Shown in pieces: positions 18,636-27,890 of a stretch of 52,781 bases of DNA. The DNA lies in NCBI GenBank assembly GCA_903934135.1, contig CAIZMQ010000064.1, positions 1 through 52,781 of the forward strand, read 5' to 3'. Below the pieces are notes generated by a model. That model was given only the letters and a program-made list of their open reading frames with translations, searched no databases and had not been told where the DNA came from. Position 1 is the first letter of the stretch. The number at the start of each line of letters is the position of its first letter. Source of the DNA: an uncultured Verrucomicrobiota bacterium (GTDB lineage: Bacteria > Verrucomicrobiota > Verrucomicrobiia > Chthoniobacterales > JACTMZ01). The position numbers and the translations under genes are program-made.

Positions 18636-19166
18636 ATGCACGGTTATTCATTCACTTTTGTTCTCATGCTTTCATTTCTCGGCCTGACCCGCGAGGCGGG
18701 CGCCCTGTCCGTCGGCGACGAGGCGCCGCGCGTCTCTTCGCGTGACCAGAATGGCGCGGAAGTTCAGTTGGCGGACGTCTACGGACAAGGCCCGACGCTC
18801 GTTTATTTTTATCCCAAAGCGGGAACGCCCGGTTGCACCGCGCAGGCCTGCTCCTTGCGCGATGCTTTCCCCGATTTCTCGGCGGACGGCATCCAAATTA
18901 TCGGGGTGAGTGCGGATACGGTGGAGGCGCAGAAAAAATTCTCCGACGCGCAGCAGATCCCGTTCACTTTGTTGGCCGACACGGACCTGTCGGTGGCCAA
19001 GGCCTTCGGGGTGCCGACCATTCCCGTGCTCGGAGTGCCCAAGCGGCAGTCCTTTTTGGTCAAGGACGGCAAGATTGCTTGGATCGTGGAGAGTGCGAAG
19101 ACCGGGGACCATGCCGCGGAAGTGCGGCAGGCGTTGCAGTCGCTTGGTTCCGGGGAAAAATCTTGA
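18636..19166 (+). CDS. Peroxiredoxin (Bcp/AhpC-TSA), exported
   Basis: LVYFYPKAGTPGCTAQACSLRDAF, IIGVSADTVEAQKKF; N-terminal signal-like segment. Confidence 0.88.
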   Translation: MHGYSFTFVLMLSFLGLTREAGALSVGDEAPRVSSRDQNGAEVQLADVYGQGPTLVYFYPKAGTPGCTAQACSLRDAFPDFSADGIQIIGVSADTVEAQKKFSDAQQIPFTLLADTDLSVAKAFGVPTIPVLGVPKRQSFLVKDGKIAWIVESAKTGDHAAEVRQALQSLGSGEKS

Positions 19167-19207
19167 GCCTGCATCCGTGCGCGCTACAGTGCGCGTTCAC
19201 CATGCGA

Positions 19208-19279
19208 GGGTTGGTAGCTCAATGGTAGAGCAGCGCCCTTTTAAGGCGTTGGTTGTGGGTTCGAGTCCCACCCGACCCA
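19208..19279 (+). tRNA. tRNA-Lys (anticodon UUU)
   Basis: Acceptor GGGTTGG/CCGACCC, anticodon arm GCGCC-CTTTTAA-GGCGT, T arm GTGGG-TTCGAGT-CCCAC. Confidence 0.92.
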
Positions 19280-19488
19280 CTCGCTTTGGTGGCCACTTAA
19301 AAGCTCGCGAGTCTAGTGTTCAGGCGGGTAATCAGCCCTAAAGGTATCTCTGCTCTCGGCGGGCAGGGATTGCGAAAAAAAGTCCGCGCATTCGGTAAGT
19401 TTCCTTCACTCGCGTTGCCTTGATCCGGGGTGGGAGCAGATTATGCGGAGATCCCGATGCAAGAACCTCCTGCCGCGATCAGGGGGCC

Positions 19489-20151
19489 TTAAGGCTGTGG
19501 AGAGTCAAACGCGATCGTATCGGAAGTGAGAGGATGGGTATTCCATTTCCCATCGATTGAGGCTCTATACTCAATCCTGTAGACCTCTTCCAACTCTCCC
19601 TGGCTATTCGACATGACATAAGCGTTATCCTGAAGGGTTCCGCCTCCAGGACGGGGGACAGACAAAAGATATTCCTTAGCTTCTGGGTCGGTCGGGCTTG
19701 GCCCGACGAGATAGAAGGTCGCCGGTCCGACTTGTCCTTGGTAGTTGGCACCGATTATCAAACGGAAAAATCCTTGCTGGTCGGACGAATCAATGGTGTG
19801 CAAACCACGATCGGGGATATTCAATGTCACCTCGGCATTGTCGGAGATCGATGACAAGTCCGATTGCGGGATGGGTGTCTTACTTCCGTTGGAATTGATG
19901 CCATAAACTTCGACGACAGCGTTGGAGTCATATTGTTTGATGGCGCCGATGAGATCCGAAATGATTTGGCGCTGGTCAGCCCGGGCATCCTGTCGACTCC
20001 TTCTCGCAGCCTCCCGCGCACTCTGAAGCGCCGGAAGGAGGAGGCCAACCAAGGTGCCTATGATTGCGATGACGACGAGAAGTTCGACCAAGGTGAAAGC
20101 ACGTGACTTGGAAAAGGCGACATCGCAGGGCAGGGAAGAGGAAAAACGCAT
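19489..20151 (-). CDS. Type II secretion/pseudopilin-like protein with N-terminal methylation motif
   Basis: [37 protein letters not shown] prepilin motif. Confidence 0.85.
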   Translation of the reverse strand: MRFSSSLPCDVAFSKSRAFTLVELLVVIAIIGTLVGLLLPALQSAREAARRSRQDARADQRQIISDLIGAIKQYDSNAVVEVYGINSNGSKTPIPQSDLSSISDNAEVTLNIPDRGLHTIDSSDQQGFFRLIIGANYQGQVGPATFYLVGPSPTDPEAKEYLLSVPRPGGGTLQDNAYVMSNSQGELEEVYRIEYRASIDGKWNTHPLTSDTIAFDSPQP

Positions 20152-20365
20152 GAAAGAAACGTAGATACGCTGCAACGGTTTTCCAAGGAACAATGGGATG
20201 AGTTTGTCTGGTGGCACCCCAGCGGACCGACCTCCAAATGCAAAAAACCGCACGGGAAGGCCTTCTTTGCCTTGACCCCCGGCCCGGCGCCGCCAGCTCG
20301 AAGCGCATGTTCATCCGGCCGGAGTGGCAGATTGACCCTGCGCTGTCATCTGTTAGCAGTGAAAT

Positions 20366-20776
20366 ATGCGCCGCATCCGAATGGCTACTGCTCTGGCTGC
20401 AGGTCTTTGTCTCCTCGCCGCAACGGGCTGTGTGAGCACCAAGGTAAAGTTGATGGGTCCACCTAATCCCCCCATCGATCCCACGGAGGTTGCGGTTTAT
20501 GGCGGCCTCCCTGCCAACTTCCGGGAAATCGCTCTAGTCGAGGCCCACGTCTATTTTCCCGCTTTCCTTTCGGACGAGGCCAAGACGTCGATGGCGGTCG
20601 ATGCGCTGGCCCAAGGCGCGGCGGGTGTGGGGGCCAATGGCATCATGATCCGCAACTTGCACCCGGCCGCGGTCAATGCCTTCGGTCATGGCAACCGGGC
20701 CTTCCGGACGGGAGCGGTGGAGAACAATTATGCGCACATGGCGCCCATGCACGGGGTCGCGATCGAGACGCCTTGA
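20366..20776 (+). CDS. Putative lipoprotein of unknown function
   Basis: Signal peptide with lipobox LAATGC; 136 aa. Confidence 0.7.
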   Translation: MRRIRMATALAAGLCLLAATGCVSTKVKLMGPPNPPIDPTEVAVYGGLPANFREIALVEAHVYFPAFLSDEAKTSMAVDALAQGAAGVGANGIMIRNLHPAAVNAFGHGNRAFRTGAVENNYAHMAPMHGVAIETP

Positions 20777-20809
20777 GGGCGGAGTTTACCTGTCGCCGCT
20801 TGGCGGAAG

Positions 20810-22138
20810 CTATGTGGCGGGGAGAAATTTGCTGACTTCGAGAAAGCCGGGGGCGAAATCGCGGGGGCGGGCGGCGAGCCAGTCGCGGACAAGGGAGAGA
20901 GGGACAAAGAGGGCGTCTTCGATTTCGGAGGGAGGAAGCACGCAGGGACCGTCATGTTGCGCGGTGAAAACCTCGACGAATTCCTGTCCGGTATTCGAGC
21001 AGGCGCGGATTTTTCCGACCGGGGTGAGTCCGGGGCGGATCCCGAGTTCTTCTTCCGTTTCCCGCGCGGCGGCGGCGGCATAGGTTTCGCCGGGTTCGAG
21101 GTGCCCGGCGGCACTCGAATCCCATTTGCCTGGCTCGCGGTCCTTCCAGGCGGAGCGTTTTTGCAGGAGGAGTTCGCCCCGGCGGTTGAAGACGAGAATG
21201 TGCACCGCACGATGGAGGAGGGCGCAGTCGTGGACTTCGGTGCGGGGGCGGGTGCCGATGACTTCGTCCTGCTCGTTGACGATATCGAATTGTTCCCCGT
21301 CATGCTGGGCGGGAGTCGCCGCGGCGGGATCGAGGATGCGGGCCAAGGCGACCCATTGCGGGACGGAAAGATCTTCGGCGCGGCAGGTCGGGGGAAGGTC
21401 TTGCCCCGAGCACCAAGCGGACCAAACTACGGGGTCGGCTTTGAGCAGGGAGCGGAGTTGTTTGCGGCGTTGGCTGAAACCGCGCTGGACGAGCTCGTCG
21501 AAAAAAACGGAACGAACCGGCGGGAAGGTGCGCGGTTCCCGCCGTTCGAGGACAACGAGAGCGGAATCGACGCCGGGTTCGGGAAAGAAAACGGACGGCG
21601 GGAGAAGGCGTTCACGCCGCACGGACCAGAGTCGCTGGGTGCGCACGGTGAGCGCGCTGTAATCGGATTGGTCGGGGATCGCGGCGAGGCGTTGGGCGAA
21701 CTCGTCTTGCACGGCGAAGGTGGCCCGGGTGACGGGTGTGCCGGGGCCGAGCCAGGTGCGCAGGATCGGCGAGGTGGCGCAGTAGGGCAGGTTTCCGGCG
21801 AGGGGAAAGGGGCCGTGCCGGAGGAGCGGACGCCAGTCGAAGTCGATCGCGTCGGCCTGGACCACTTCGACCTGGTCGGAGGGAAACCTGCGGCCCAGCC
21901 ACGCGGCCAGGCGGGCGTCCTTTTCGATGACCAGCAAGCGGTCGCAGCGCTCGAGGAGCGGGGCGGTGAGGGAACCGAGGCCGGGACCGATTTCGACCGC
22001 GAAAGGGACATGGACGGGAAGGGCGGCGGCGGCAATGGCGCGGGCCAGGTTTTGGTCGTGGAGAAAATTTTGCCCGAGGCTTTTCGTCGGGCGAAGTTGG
22101 AGTTCGTCCAAGGCGAGGCGGATATCGGTGCGGCGCAA
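20810..22138 (-). CDS. Fusion: 16S rRNA adenine dimethyltransferase (KsgA/RsmA) + NUDIX hydrolase
   Basis: KsgA: LRPTKSLGQNFLHDQNLARAI, EIGPGLGSLT, AGNLPYCATSPIL; NUDIX box GHLEPGETYAAAAARETEEELGI in the same continuous 442 aa ORF. Confidence 0.9.
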   Translation of the reverse strand: MRRTDIRLALDELQLRPTKSLGQNFLHDQNLARAIAAAALPVHVPFAVEIGPGLGSLTAPLLERCDRLLVIEKDARLAAWLGRRFPSDQVEVVQADAIDFDWRPLLRHGPFPLAGNLPYCATSPILRTWLGPGTPVTRATFAVQDEFAQRLAAIPDQSDYSALTVRTQRLWSVRRERLLPPSVFFPEPGVDSALVVLERREPRTFPPVRSVFFDELVQRGFSQRRKQLRSLLKADPVVWSAWCSGQDLPPTCRAEDLSVPQWVALARILDPAAATPAQHDGEQFDIVNEQDEVIGTRPRTEVHDCALLHRAVHILVFNRRGELLLQKRSAWKDREPGKWDSSAAGHLEPGETYAAAAARETEEELGIRPGLTPVGKIRACSNTGQEFVEVFTAQHDGPCVLPPSEIEDALFVPLSLVRDWLAARPRDFAPGFLEVSKFLPAT

Positions 22139-22225
22139 GAGGAGGAAAGTTGACAGTTTTCGGTGTGCAGTTTTCAGCCAGAATTGTCGCGGCGGCCGGG
22201 GTGCGGCGCGGCGGCCGGGAGAAAC

Positions 22226-23992
22226 TCAAAGATCGAAGAGGTCGGGGTAGTGTTGCTTGGCGTAATCGCGGCACATGGCTTCGATCTCCTGCGGATCGGT
22301 CATGCTGGCGGCCCGGCCGGCGAACTCTTGGCAGGCCTGAGAGTCGAGGCTTTGCAGGGCTTTTTTGATGCGGGGAACGGCGGGGGTAACCACACTGAAT
22401 TCATCGATCCCCAGTCCGAGGAGCAGCGGGGTGAGATGGATCTCGGAGGCCATCTCGCCGCAGATGCCGATCCAGATGCCGTTGTCGTGGGCCGCGGTGG
22501 CGGCCATGGCGAGGAGGCGGAGAACAGCGGGGTGGGTCGGCTGATAGAGGTGCGCGATGCGTTCGTTGCCGCGGTCGACCGCCATGGTGTATTGCACCAG
22601 ATCGTTGCTCCCGACGCTGAAAAATTTCACCTCCTTGGCGAGTTGGTCGGCGATGAGCGCGGCGGCAGGAAGTTCGATCATGATGCCGACCTCGATGTCG
22701 TGGCGGTAAGGGACCCCGCGGTCGGCGAGCTCCTTTTTGCATTCCTCGAGGAGCGCGTTGGCGCGGCGGAGTTCTTCCGCCTGCCCGATCATGGGATACA
22801 TGAGGCGCATGTGGCCGTGGGCGCCGGCGCGGAGGATGGCGCGCAACTGGGTCTTGAAAAGTTCGGGCTGGGCGAGGCAGAGGCGGATGGCGCGGCAGCC
22901 GAGGAAGGGGTTGTCCTCGCTGGTCTGGTCGGCCAGGTGCATGAGTTTGTCGCCGCCGATATCGAGGGTACGGATAATGACGCCGTGGGGGCTGCAGCGT
23001 TCGGCGACGAGTTTGTAGGATTCGTATTGCTCGTCTTCGGAAGGCGGGACCGTCTTGTTAAGGAAAAGGAATTCCGTGCGGAAGAGGCCGATGCCCTCGG
23101 CGCCCGAGGAGGCGACGGCGTCGAGTTCGGAGGGCAGTTCGATGTTGGCCGAGAGGATGATGTGGCGTCCGTCGCGCGTGTTCGAGGGGGTCTCGCGGAT
23201 GGCCTCGAGCTGGTGGGTGACCGCGACTTTCTGGCGCTCGATTTGGCCGTAGGCGAACCGGGTCTGTTCGGACGGATTGCCGATGAGCCTGCCGCTGTAG
23301 CCGTCGAGGAGAACGTGATCGCCGGTGGCAGTTTTTGTGCAGACGCCGGGGAGGGCGACAATGGCCGGGATGCCGAGGGAGCGCGCCATGATGGCGCTGT
23401 GCGATGTGCGGCTGCCTTGCTCGGTGACGAAACCGCGCACCAGCTCTCGATTGATCAGGGCGGTGTCGGAGGGCGTGAGATTGCGCGCAACAATGATGTG
23501 CGGCCGGTCGAGTTTGTGGAGTTCCTCGCGGGATTTGCCGAGCAGGTGGCGGATGATGCGGCGGGTGACGTCCTCAACGTCGACCACGCGTTCCTGCAAG
23601 TAGGGGTCATCGATCGCGGCGAGGGTGCGGCAGTATTTTTCGGCAACTTGGTGGAAGACGAACTCGATGTTATTCAGGTCGCGTTCGAGTCCGCGCAGGG
23701 CTTCATCGATGAGGGTGCGATCCTCGACGACCAGAAGGTGGGCATCGAAAATGCTGGCGTCGTCCGCACCGATCGCCCCGGCAATTTTCTGCTGAATTTC
23801 GAGAAGTTCCTGGCGCGTGGCGATGAGGGCGACCTCGAACCGGGCGATTTCTGAGGGAATTTCCGCGGGGGTGATGTCGCGGACCGGTATTTCTTCCTCG
23901 TTTTGCCAATGGACAACGACATCCCCTTCGACGATGCCGGGGGAGACGCCAATGCCCTGCCAAATGATTTCTTGCTCGTGCGGTGCGCCCAT
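22226..23992 (-). CDS. ptsI: Phosphoenolpyruvate-protein phosphotransferase (PTS Enzyme I)
   Basis: 588 aa; GSRTSHSAIMARSLGIPAIVALPG, GIGLFRTEFLFL, GSNDLVQYTMAVDRGNERI, GICGEMAS. Confidence 0.94.
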   Translation of the reverse strand: MGAPHEQEIIWQGIGVSPGIVEGDVVVHWQNEEEIPVRDITPAEIPSEIARFEVALIATRQELLEIQQKIAGAIGADDASIFDAHLLVVEDRTLIDEALRGLERDLNNIEFVFHQVAEKYCRTLAAIDDPYLQERVVDVEDVTRRIIRHLLGKSREELHKLDRPHIIVARNLTPSDTALINRELVRGFVTEQGSRTSHSAIMARSLGIPAIVALPGVCTKTATGDHVLLDGYSGRLIGNPSEQTRFAYGQIERQKVAVTHQLEAIRETPSNTRDGRHIILSANIELPSELDAVASSGAEGIGLFRTEFLFLNKTVPPSEDEQYESYKLVAERCSPHGVIIRTLDIGGDKLMHLADQTSEDNPFLGCRAIRLCLAQPELFKTQLRAILRAGAHGHMRLMYPMIGQAEELRRANALLEECKKELADRGVPYRHDIEVGIMIELPAAALIADQLAKEVKFFSVGSNDLVQYTMAVDRGNERIAHLYQPTHPAVLRLLAMAATAAHDNGIWIGICGEMASEIHLTPLLLGLGIDEFSVVTPAVPRIKKALQSLDSQACQEFAGRAASMTDPQEIEAMCRDYAKQHYPDLFDL

Positions 23993-24049
23993 TCGGAGCG
24001 CTGTTTAACGGAAAGCGCAGGGGGGGGGAAGGGGGAATGCGCGGCCAGC

Positions 24050-24367
24050 TCAGTCCTCGTGGAAGCGGCTGGCGACAAGTTCCTCGATTTCTTTGAGGAA
24101 TTTTTCGGCATCGGCGCCGGCGGCGGAGACCCTGAGTTTGGAGCCGTGGCCAGCGGCAAGCATCATGAGGCCCATGATCGACTTGCCATTGACTTCCTCG
24201 CCGTCCTTTTCGACCCAGACTTCGGATTTGAAGCGGTTCGACGTCTTGACGAAAAGGGCCGCGGGACGGGCGTGAAGCCCGTAGCGGTTGAGGATGACCA
24301 GTTCCCGAGTAAGACGGCTTTCCGTCGCGCTGGTTTTTTTGGCGAGGATTCCCATGTGTTTTGTCAC
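24050..24367 (-). CDS. HPr family phosphocarrier protein
   Basis: NRYGLHARPAALFV (His site), NGKSIMGLMMLAA (Ser site). Confidence 0.93.
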   Translation of the reverse strand: MTKHMGILAKKTSATESRLTRELVILNRYGLHARPAALFVKTSNRFKSEVWVEKDGEEVNGKSIMGLMMLAAGHGSKLRVSAAGADAEKFLKEIEELVASRFHED

Positions 24368-25311
24368 TGGCCCTTCATTTGGTTGATCAGCCGTTCGTTG
24401 AACTCGTTGGCGCTGTCCGTCCCGTGGGACTTCAGCTTCTGGTCCAACGCGGCGACTTCGACCAAACGACCGAGATCACGGCCTGTGCGAACAGGAATAA
24501 TAACGTGGGGCACGGAGATGCCAAGGATCTTGTAGAACTGGCGCTGAAGGCCGTGGCGGTCTACATCCTCCATTTCCGTCCAGTCTTTGAGGGTCACAAC
24601 GAGATCGAGGGACTTTTCCGTCCGGATGCTGCGGACGCCGAAGATGGCGGCGACATTGATGATACCGATACCCCGGACCTCCATGTGGAAGCGGGTCAGT
24701 TCGGCGGAGGCGCCTATCAGTTCGCGGCCCTCGATCGCGCGAAAGCGGGTGATGTCGTCGCTGACCAGGCTGTAGCCGCGCTCGAGTAGGCTGAGGACGC
24801 ATTCGCTCTTGCCGATGCCGCTGTCGCCGCGGATGAGGGTACCCACGCCGAGGATATCGACCATGCTGCCGTGCTCGCTGCGGCGCGGGGCGAAGTCGAG
24901 TTCGAGCGCGATGGTAGCGGCGTTGATGAACTTCATGGTGATCATCGGGGTGCGGAAAACAGGGATGCCGGCCCGATCGGCGAACTCGGTGACGCCCGGA
25001 GGAAGTTTCGCCCGGCGGGCGATGACCAGACAGGGTATGGTGCAACCGAAGAACCGGCGCAGGCGGTCCTTGCGTTCGGTGGCGGGGAGACTTTGGAGGT
25101 AGCTGAGTTCGGCACTGCCGAAAACCTGGACACGTTTCGGGGCGAAGTAATTGTAGAAGCCCGAGAGGGCGAGGCCGGGGCGGTTGACCGTGGGCTCGCG
25201 GATGATGCGGTCGAGGCCGGTTTTTCCGGCCACCAGTTCGAGGCCGAGGGCGTCGGCGTTGGTTTCGAAAAATTGCCCGACGCTGGGTGGTTCGATTGCG
25301 AGGGAGGCCAT
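24364..25311 (-). CDS. hprK: HPr kinase/phosphorylase
   Basis: GDSGIGKSECVLSLLERGYSLVSDD Walker A; MEVRGIGIINVAAIFG signature; 4-nt overlap with HPr. Confidence 0.94.
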   Translation of the reverse strand: MASLAIEPPSVGQFFETNADALGLELVAGKTGLDRIIREPTVNRPGLALSGFYNYFAPKRVQVFGSAELSYLQSLPATERKDRLRRFFGCTIPCLVIARRAKLPPGVTEFADRAGIPVFRTPMITMKFINAATIALELDFAPRRSEHGSMVDILGVGTLIRGDSGIGKSECVLSLLERGYSLVSDDITRFRAIEGRELIGASAELTRFHMEVRGIGIINVAAIFGVRSIRTEKSLDLVVTLKDWTEMEDVDRHGLQRQFYKILGISVPHVIIPVRTGRDLGRLVEVAALDQKLKSHGTDSANEFNERLINQMKGQ

Positions 25312-25316
25312 GGCGT

Positions 25317-26084
25317 TTACATGCTGAAGCTCTCGCCGAGATAAAGTCTGCGGCTGACGGGGTCGTTGAGCAGGAAATCTTTGGGCCCCTCGCTTTCCAC
25401 GCGCCCTTCAAAGATGAGGTAAGCGCGGTCCACGATGGCGAGGGTTTCGCGGACGTTGTGGTCGGTGATGAGGATGGCGAGGCCGGCGTCGCGCAGATTC
25501 GAGATGATCTGCTGGACGTCGAAGACCGCGATGGGATCCACGCCACTGAAAGGTTCGTCGAGCATGAGGAGCGAGGGGCTGGTCACGAGCGAGCGGGCGA
25601 TGGTCAGGCGGCGTTTCTCGCCGCCGCTTAGGGTGAGGGCGGTATTTTTGGCGATGTGCTCGATGCCGAACTGATGGAGTAGTTCCTCGCAGCGGGCTTT
25701 GCGTTGAGGGCGGGAGAGCTTGGTCGTTTCGAGGATGGCTATGATGTTTTGCTCCACGGTCAGCTTGCGGAACACGGATTCCTCTTGCGGCAGGTAGCCC
25801 ATGCCGGCGCGGGCGCGGCGGAACATGGGCATGCGGGTGACATCCTGGTCGTCGAAGAGGACGCGGCCTGAATTCGGACGGACCAGGCCGACGATCATAT
25901 AGAAGCTGGTCGTTTTGCCCGCGCCATTGGGGCCGAGCAAGCCGACGACTTCGCCGCGGCGCACATGGATGTCGACGCCGTTGACCACAGCGCGTCCGCC
26001 GTAAACTTTGACCAGTTGGTCCGTCTGAAGAATCGGGCGGGCGGCATCTGCGCCCGGCTTGGCGGTGGGGAGTTCGGCGCTCAT
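25317..26084 (-). CDS. lptB: LPS export ABC transporter ATP-binding protein
   Basis: GLLGPNGAGKTTSFYMIVGLVRP, YLPQEESVFRKLTVEQNI, LSGGEKRRLTIARSL, LDEPFSGVDPIAV. Confidence 0.94.
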   Translation of the reverse strand: MSAELPTAKPGADAARPILQTDQLVKVYGGRAVVNGVDIHVRRGEVVGLLGPNGAGKTTSFYMIVGLVRPNSGRVLFDDQDVTRMPMFRRARAGMGYLPQEESVFRKLTVEQNIIAILETTKLSRPQRKARCEELLHQFGIEHIAKNTALTLSGGEKRRLTIARSLVTSPSLLMLDEPFSGVDPIAVFDVQQIISNLRDAGLAILITDHNVRETLAIVDRAYLIFEGRVESEGPKDFLLNDPVSRRLYLGESFSM

Positions 26085-26617
26085 GGCAATTCGGGTGCGG
26101 CGGCGTCGGTGATCACCGTACGGCTGGGCCCGATGGTACTGGCGCGGCCGTCGCGGTGGAGAATCATGCGTGTTCCGGGTGAAGTGGCGATGTGGCGGTT
26201 GATGCCCTGTTGGATCTCCGGGCTTCCGCTGAGGGTGGCGCGGCCGTCGGCGGGAAGGTATTCGGCCCGCTGGGCTCGCCCGACCGCCCCTTTGTTCTCC
26301 TCGGCCTCCCCCGCGGCGCGCTGCACAATGACAACACTGCCCTCGGCCACGGCGCGTTCGATACCCGAGCGGTCGGCCGTGAGGAACACGGTGAGCCGGT
26401 CGGAGGAGAGGAGGAAGCTGGGGTCGGTCACGCGCACGCTGCCGACGAAGATCGCGGTGTTTTTTTGTTCGTCGAAGGTGGCCTCTTTTTGCGCGGTGAT
26501 TTCGGTTTTGGATCCGAGCGGTCGCGTCTCGGCCAAGGGTCCGAGCCCGAGCGGATCAGCGCCGGTCTGGGCTGCCGCGGTGGCGGTGAGAGCGAGGAGA
26601 AAAACGGCGGGTCTCAT
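26081..26617 (-). CDS. lptA: LptA/OstA-like LPS transport periplasmic protein
   Basis: OstA-like repeats (FDEQKNTAIFVGSVRVTDPSFLLSSDRLTVFL), signal peptide; adjacent to lptB. Confidence 0.75.
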   Translation of the reverse strand: MRPAVFLLALTATAAAQTGADPLGLGPLAETRPLGSKTEITAQKEATFDEQKNTAIFVGSVRVTDPSFLLSSDRLTVFLTADRSGIERAVAEGSVVIVQRAAGEAEENKGAVGRAQRAEYLPADGRATLSGSPEIQQGINRHIATSPGTRMILHRDGRASTIGPSRTVITDAAAPELP

Positions 26618-27072
26618 GGCTGGAGTTTGTCGGAGGCGGTGACCACCATGGTGACGGGTCCGCGCAGGAGGCTGGTCCGCGTATCGATGTCGAATTCGAG
26701 TTGGCTCCCGGTGATTTCGAGGGTTTCGCCTTTGATGACCGAGCGGCGGTTGCTGACTAGCCGGCGCGTGCCTTGGTCGAAGACGGCCTCGGGGAGAAGG
26801 ACTTCGAGGGTGGCTTTGTTGGCCTCCTCGCCGAAGATTTCGATGCGCAGATCGCCGAAGGTAAATTCGGTGCTGCTGGAACGTTCGGCCCGCTCCGCGT
26901 TCAGACGCAGGCTGAGTTTGCCTTGGGCGTTGTGGTGGGGGACGCGGATTTCTTTGACGCTTTGGCCGATGGCGACCGGAATGTCGATGGGGCCCAAGCC
27001 CGGACTTTCCTGCGCAGGGGCGGCCAACGGCAGGATGAGCGTGGCGAGCAGGACGGAAAGGTCAAAGCGCAT
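26614..27072 (-). CDS. Secreted protein, probable LptC/OstA-like component
   Basis: Signal peptide MRFDLSVLLATLILPLAAPA; ITGSQLEFDIDTRTSLLRGPVTMVV beta-jellyroll-like; position upstream of lptA. Start moved from the ORF-track start to the ATG at 27072. Confidence 0.55.
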   Translation of the reverse strand: MRFDLSVLLATLILPLAAPAQESPGLGPIDIPVAIGQSVKEIRVPHHNAQGKLSLRLNAERAERSSSTEFTFGDLRIEIFGEEANKATLEVLLPEAVFDQGTRRLVSNRRSVIKGETLEITGSQLEFDIDTRTSLLRGPVTMVVTASDKLQP

Positions 27073-27877
27073 GGCGGATGGCGAGAAGTTGGCGCAGGAC
27101 GCCGGGCAAGCGGGCAAGGGGAATCTGGTTGGGTCCATCGGACGGAGCTTTGGCCGGATTCTCGTGGGTCTCGAGGAAAACGCCGTCGGCCCCGGCTGCG
27201 ACCGCGGCGGCGGCAAGCACAGGGGCGAGTTCGCCGTCCCCGGTGGTGCGGTCGCCGCCGCCGCCCGGCCGCTGCACGGAATGGGTGGCGTCGAAAACCA
27301 AGGGGAAACCTTGGGCGCGGATCCAGGGGATGGAGCGCATGTCGGCCACGAGGTTATTGTAGCCGAAGGTCGTGCCGCGCTCGGTGAAAAAGAAGCGGCG
27401 GCATCCCGCGGCACGGAGCTTGCGCGCGATGGGTTCGATTTCCCACGGTGAGAGAAATTGGCCCTTCTTCACATTGACCGCGCGACCGCTCGCCCCCGCC
27501 GCGGCGATCAGGTCGGTTTGGCGGCAGAGGAAGGCGGGGATTTGCAAAAGGTCGACATGGCGTGCGGCGACGGCGACTTCTTCCGGGGAGTGGACATCTG
27601 TCGTGACGGGCAGGCCGTAGTCGCGGCGGATGGAGGCGAGGATGCGGCAACCTTCCTCGAGGCCGGGGCCGCGGAAGGAGGATCCTGCCGTTCGGTTGGC
27701 TTTGTCGTAGGAGGCCTTGAAGATGAACGGGACACCGAGGCGGCGCGTGATGGTGAGAATCCGCGCGGCGGCACGGCGGGCCGACCTTTCACTTTCTATG
27801 ACGCACGGACCGAGGATGAGGAGGAGTTTTTTCCCGCCCACGGTGACATTTCCGATTTTAAAGGGTTTGGCCCGCAT
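27062..27877 (-). CDS. kdsA: 3-deoxy-8-phosphooctulonate synthase
   Basis: LILGPCVIESE, FKASYDKANRTAGSSFRGPGLEEG, TDVHSPEEV, ERGTTFGYNNLVADMRS, FDATHSVQRPGG. Confidence 0.95.
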   Translation of the reverse strand: MRAKPFKIGNVTVGGKKLLLILGPCVIESERSARRAAARILTITRRLGVPFIFKASYDKANRTAGSSFRGPGLEEGCRILASIRRDYGLPVTTDVHSPEEVAVAARHVDLLQIPAFLCRQTDLIAAAGASGRAVNVKKGQFLSPWEIEPIARKLRAAGCRRFFFTERGTTFGYNNLVADMRSIPWIRAQGFPLVFDATHSVQRPGGGGDRTTGDGELAPVLAAAAVAAGADGVFLETHENPAKAPSDGPNQIPLARLPGVLRQLLAIRHAL

Positions 27878-27890
27878 CAACCTTGGCAGT

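Noticed and set aside
22163-23854. 563 aa plus-strand ORF
   Set aside because: Antisense shadow of ptsI (EI), which has clear motifs on the other strand.
24018-24035. G-rich run (gggggggg) between the EI and HPr genes
   Set aside because: Short homopolymer in a GC-rich intergenic gap; no structural or repeat support.
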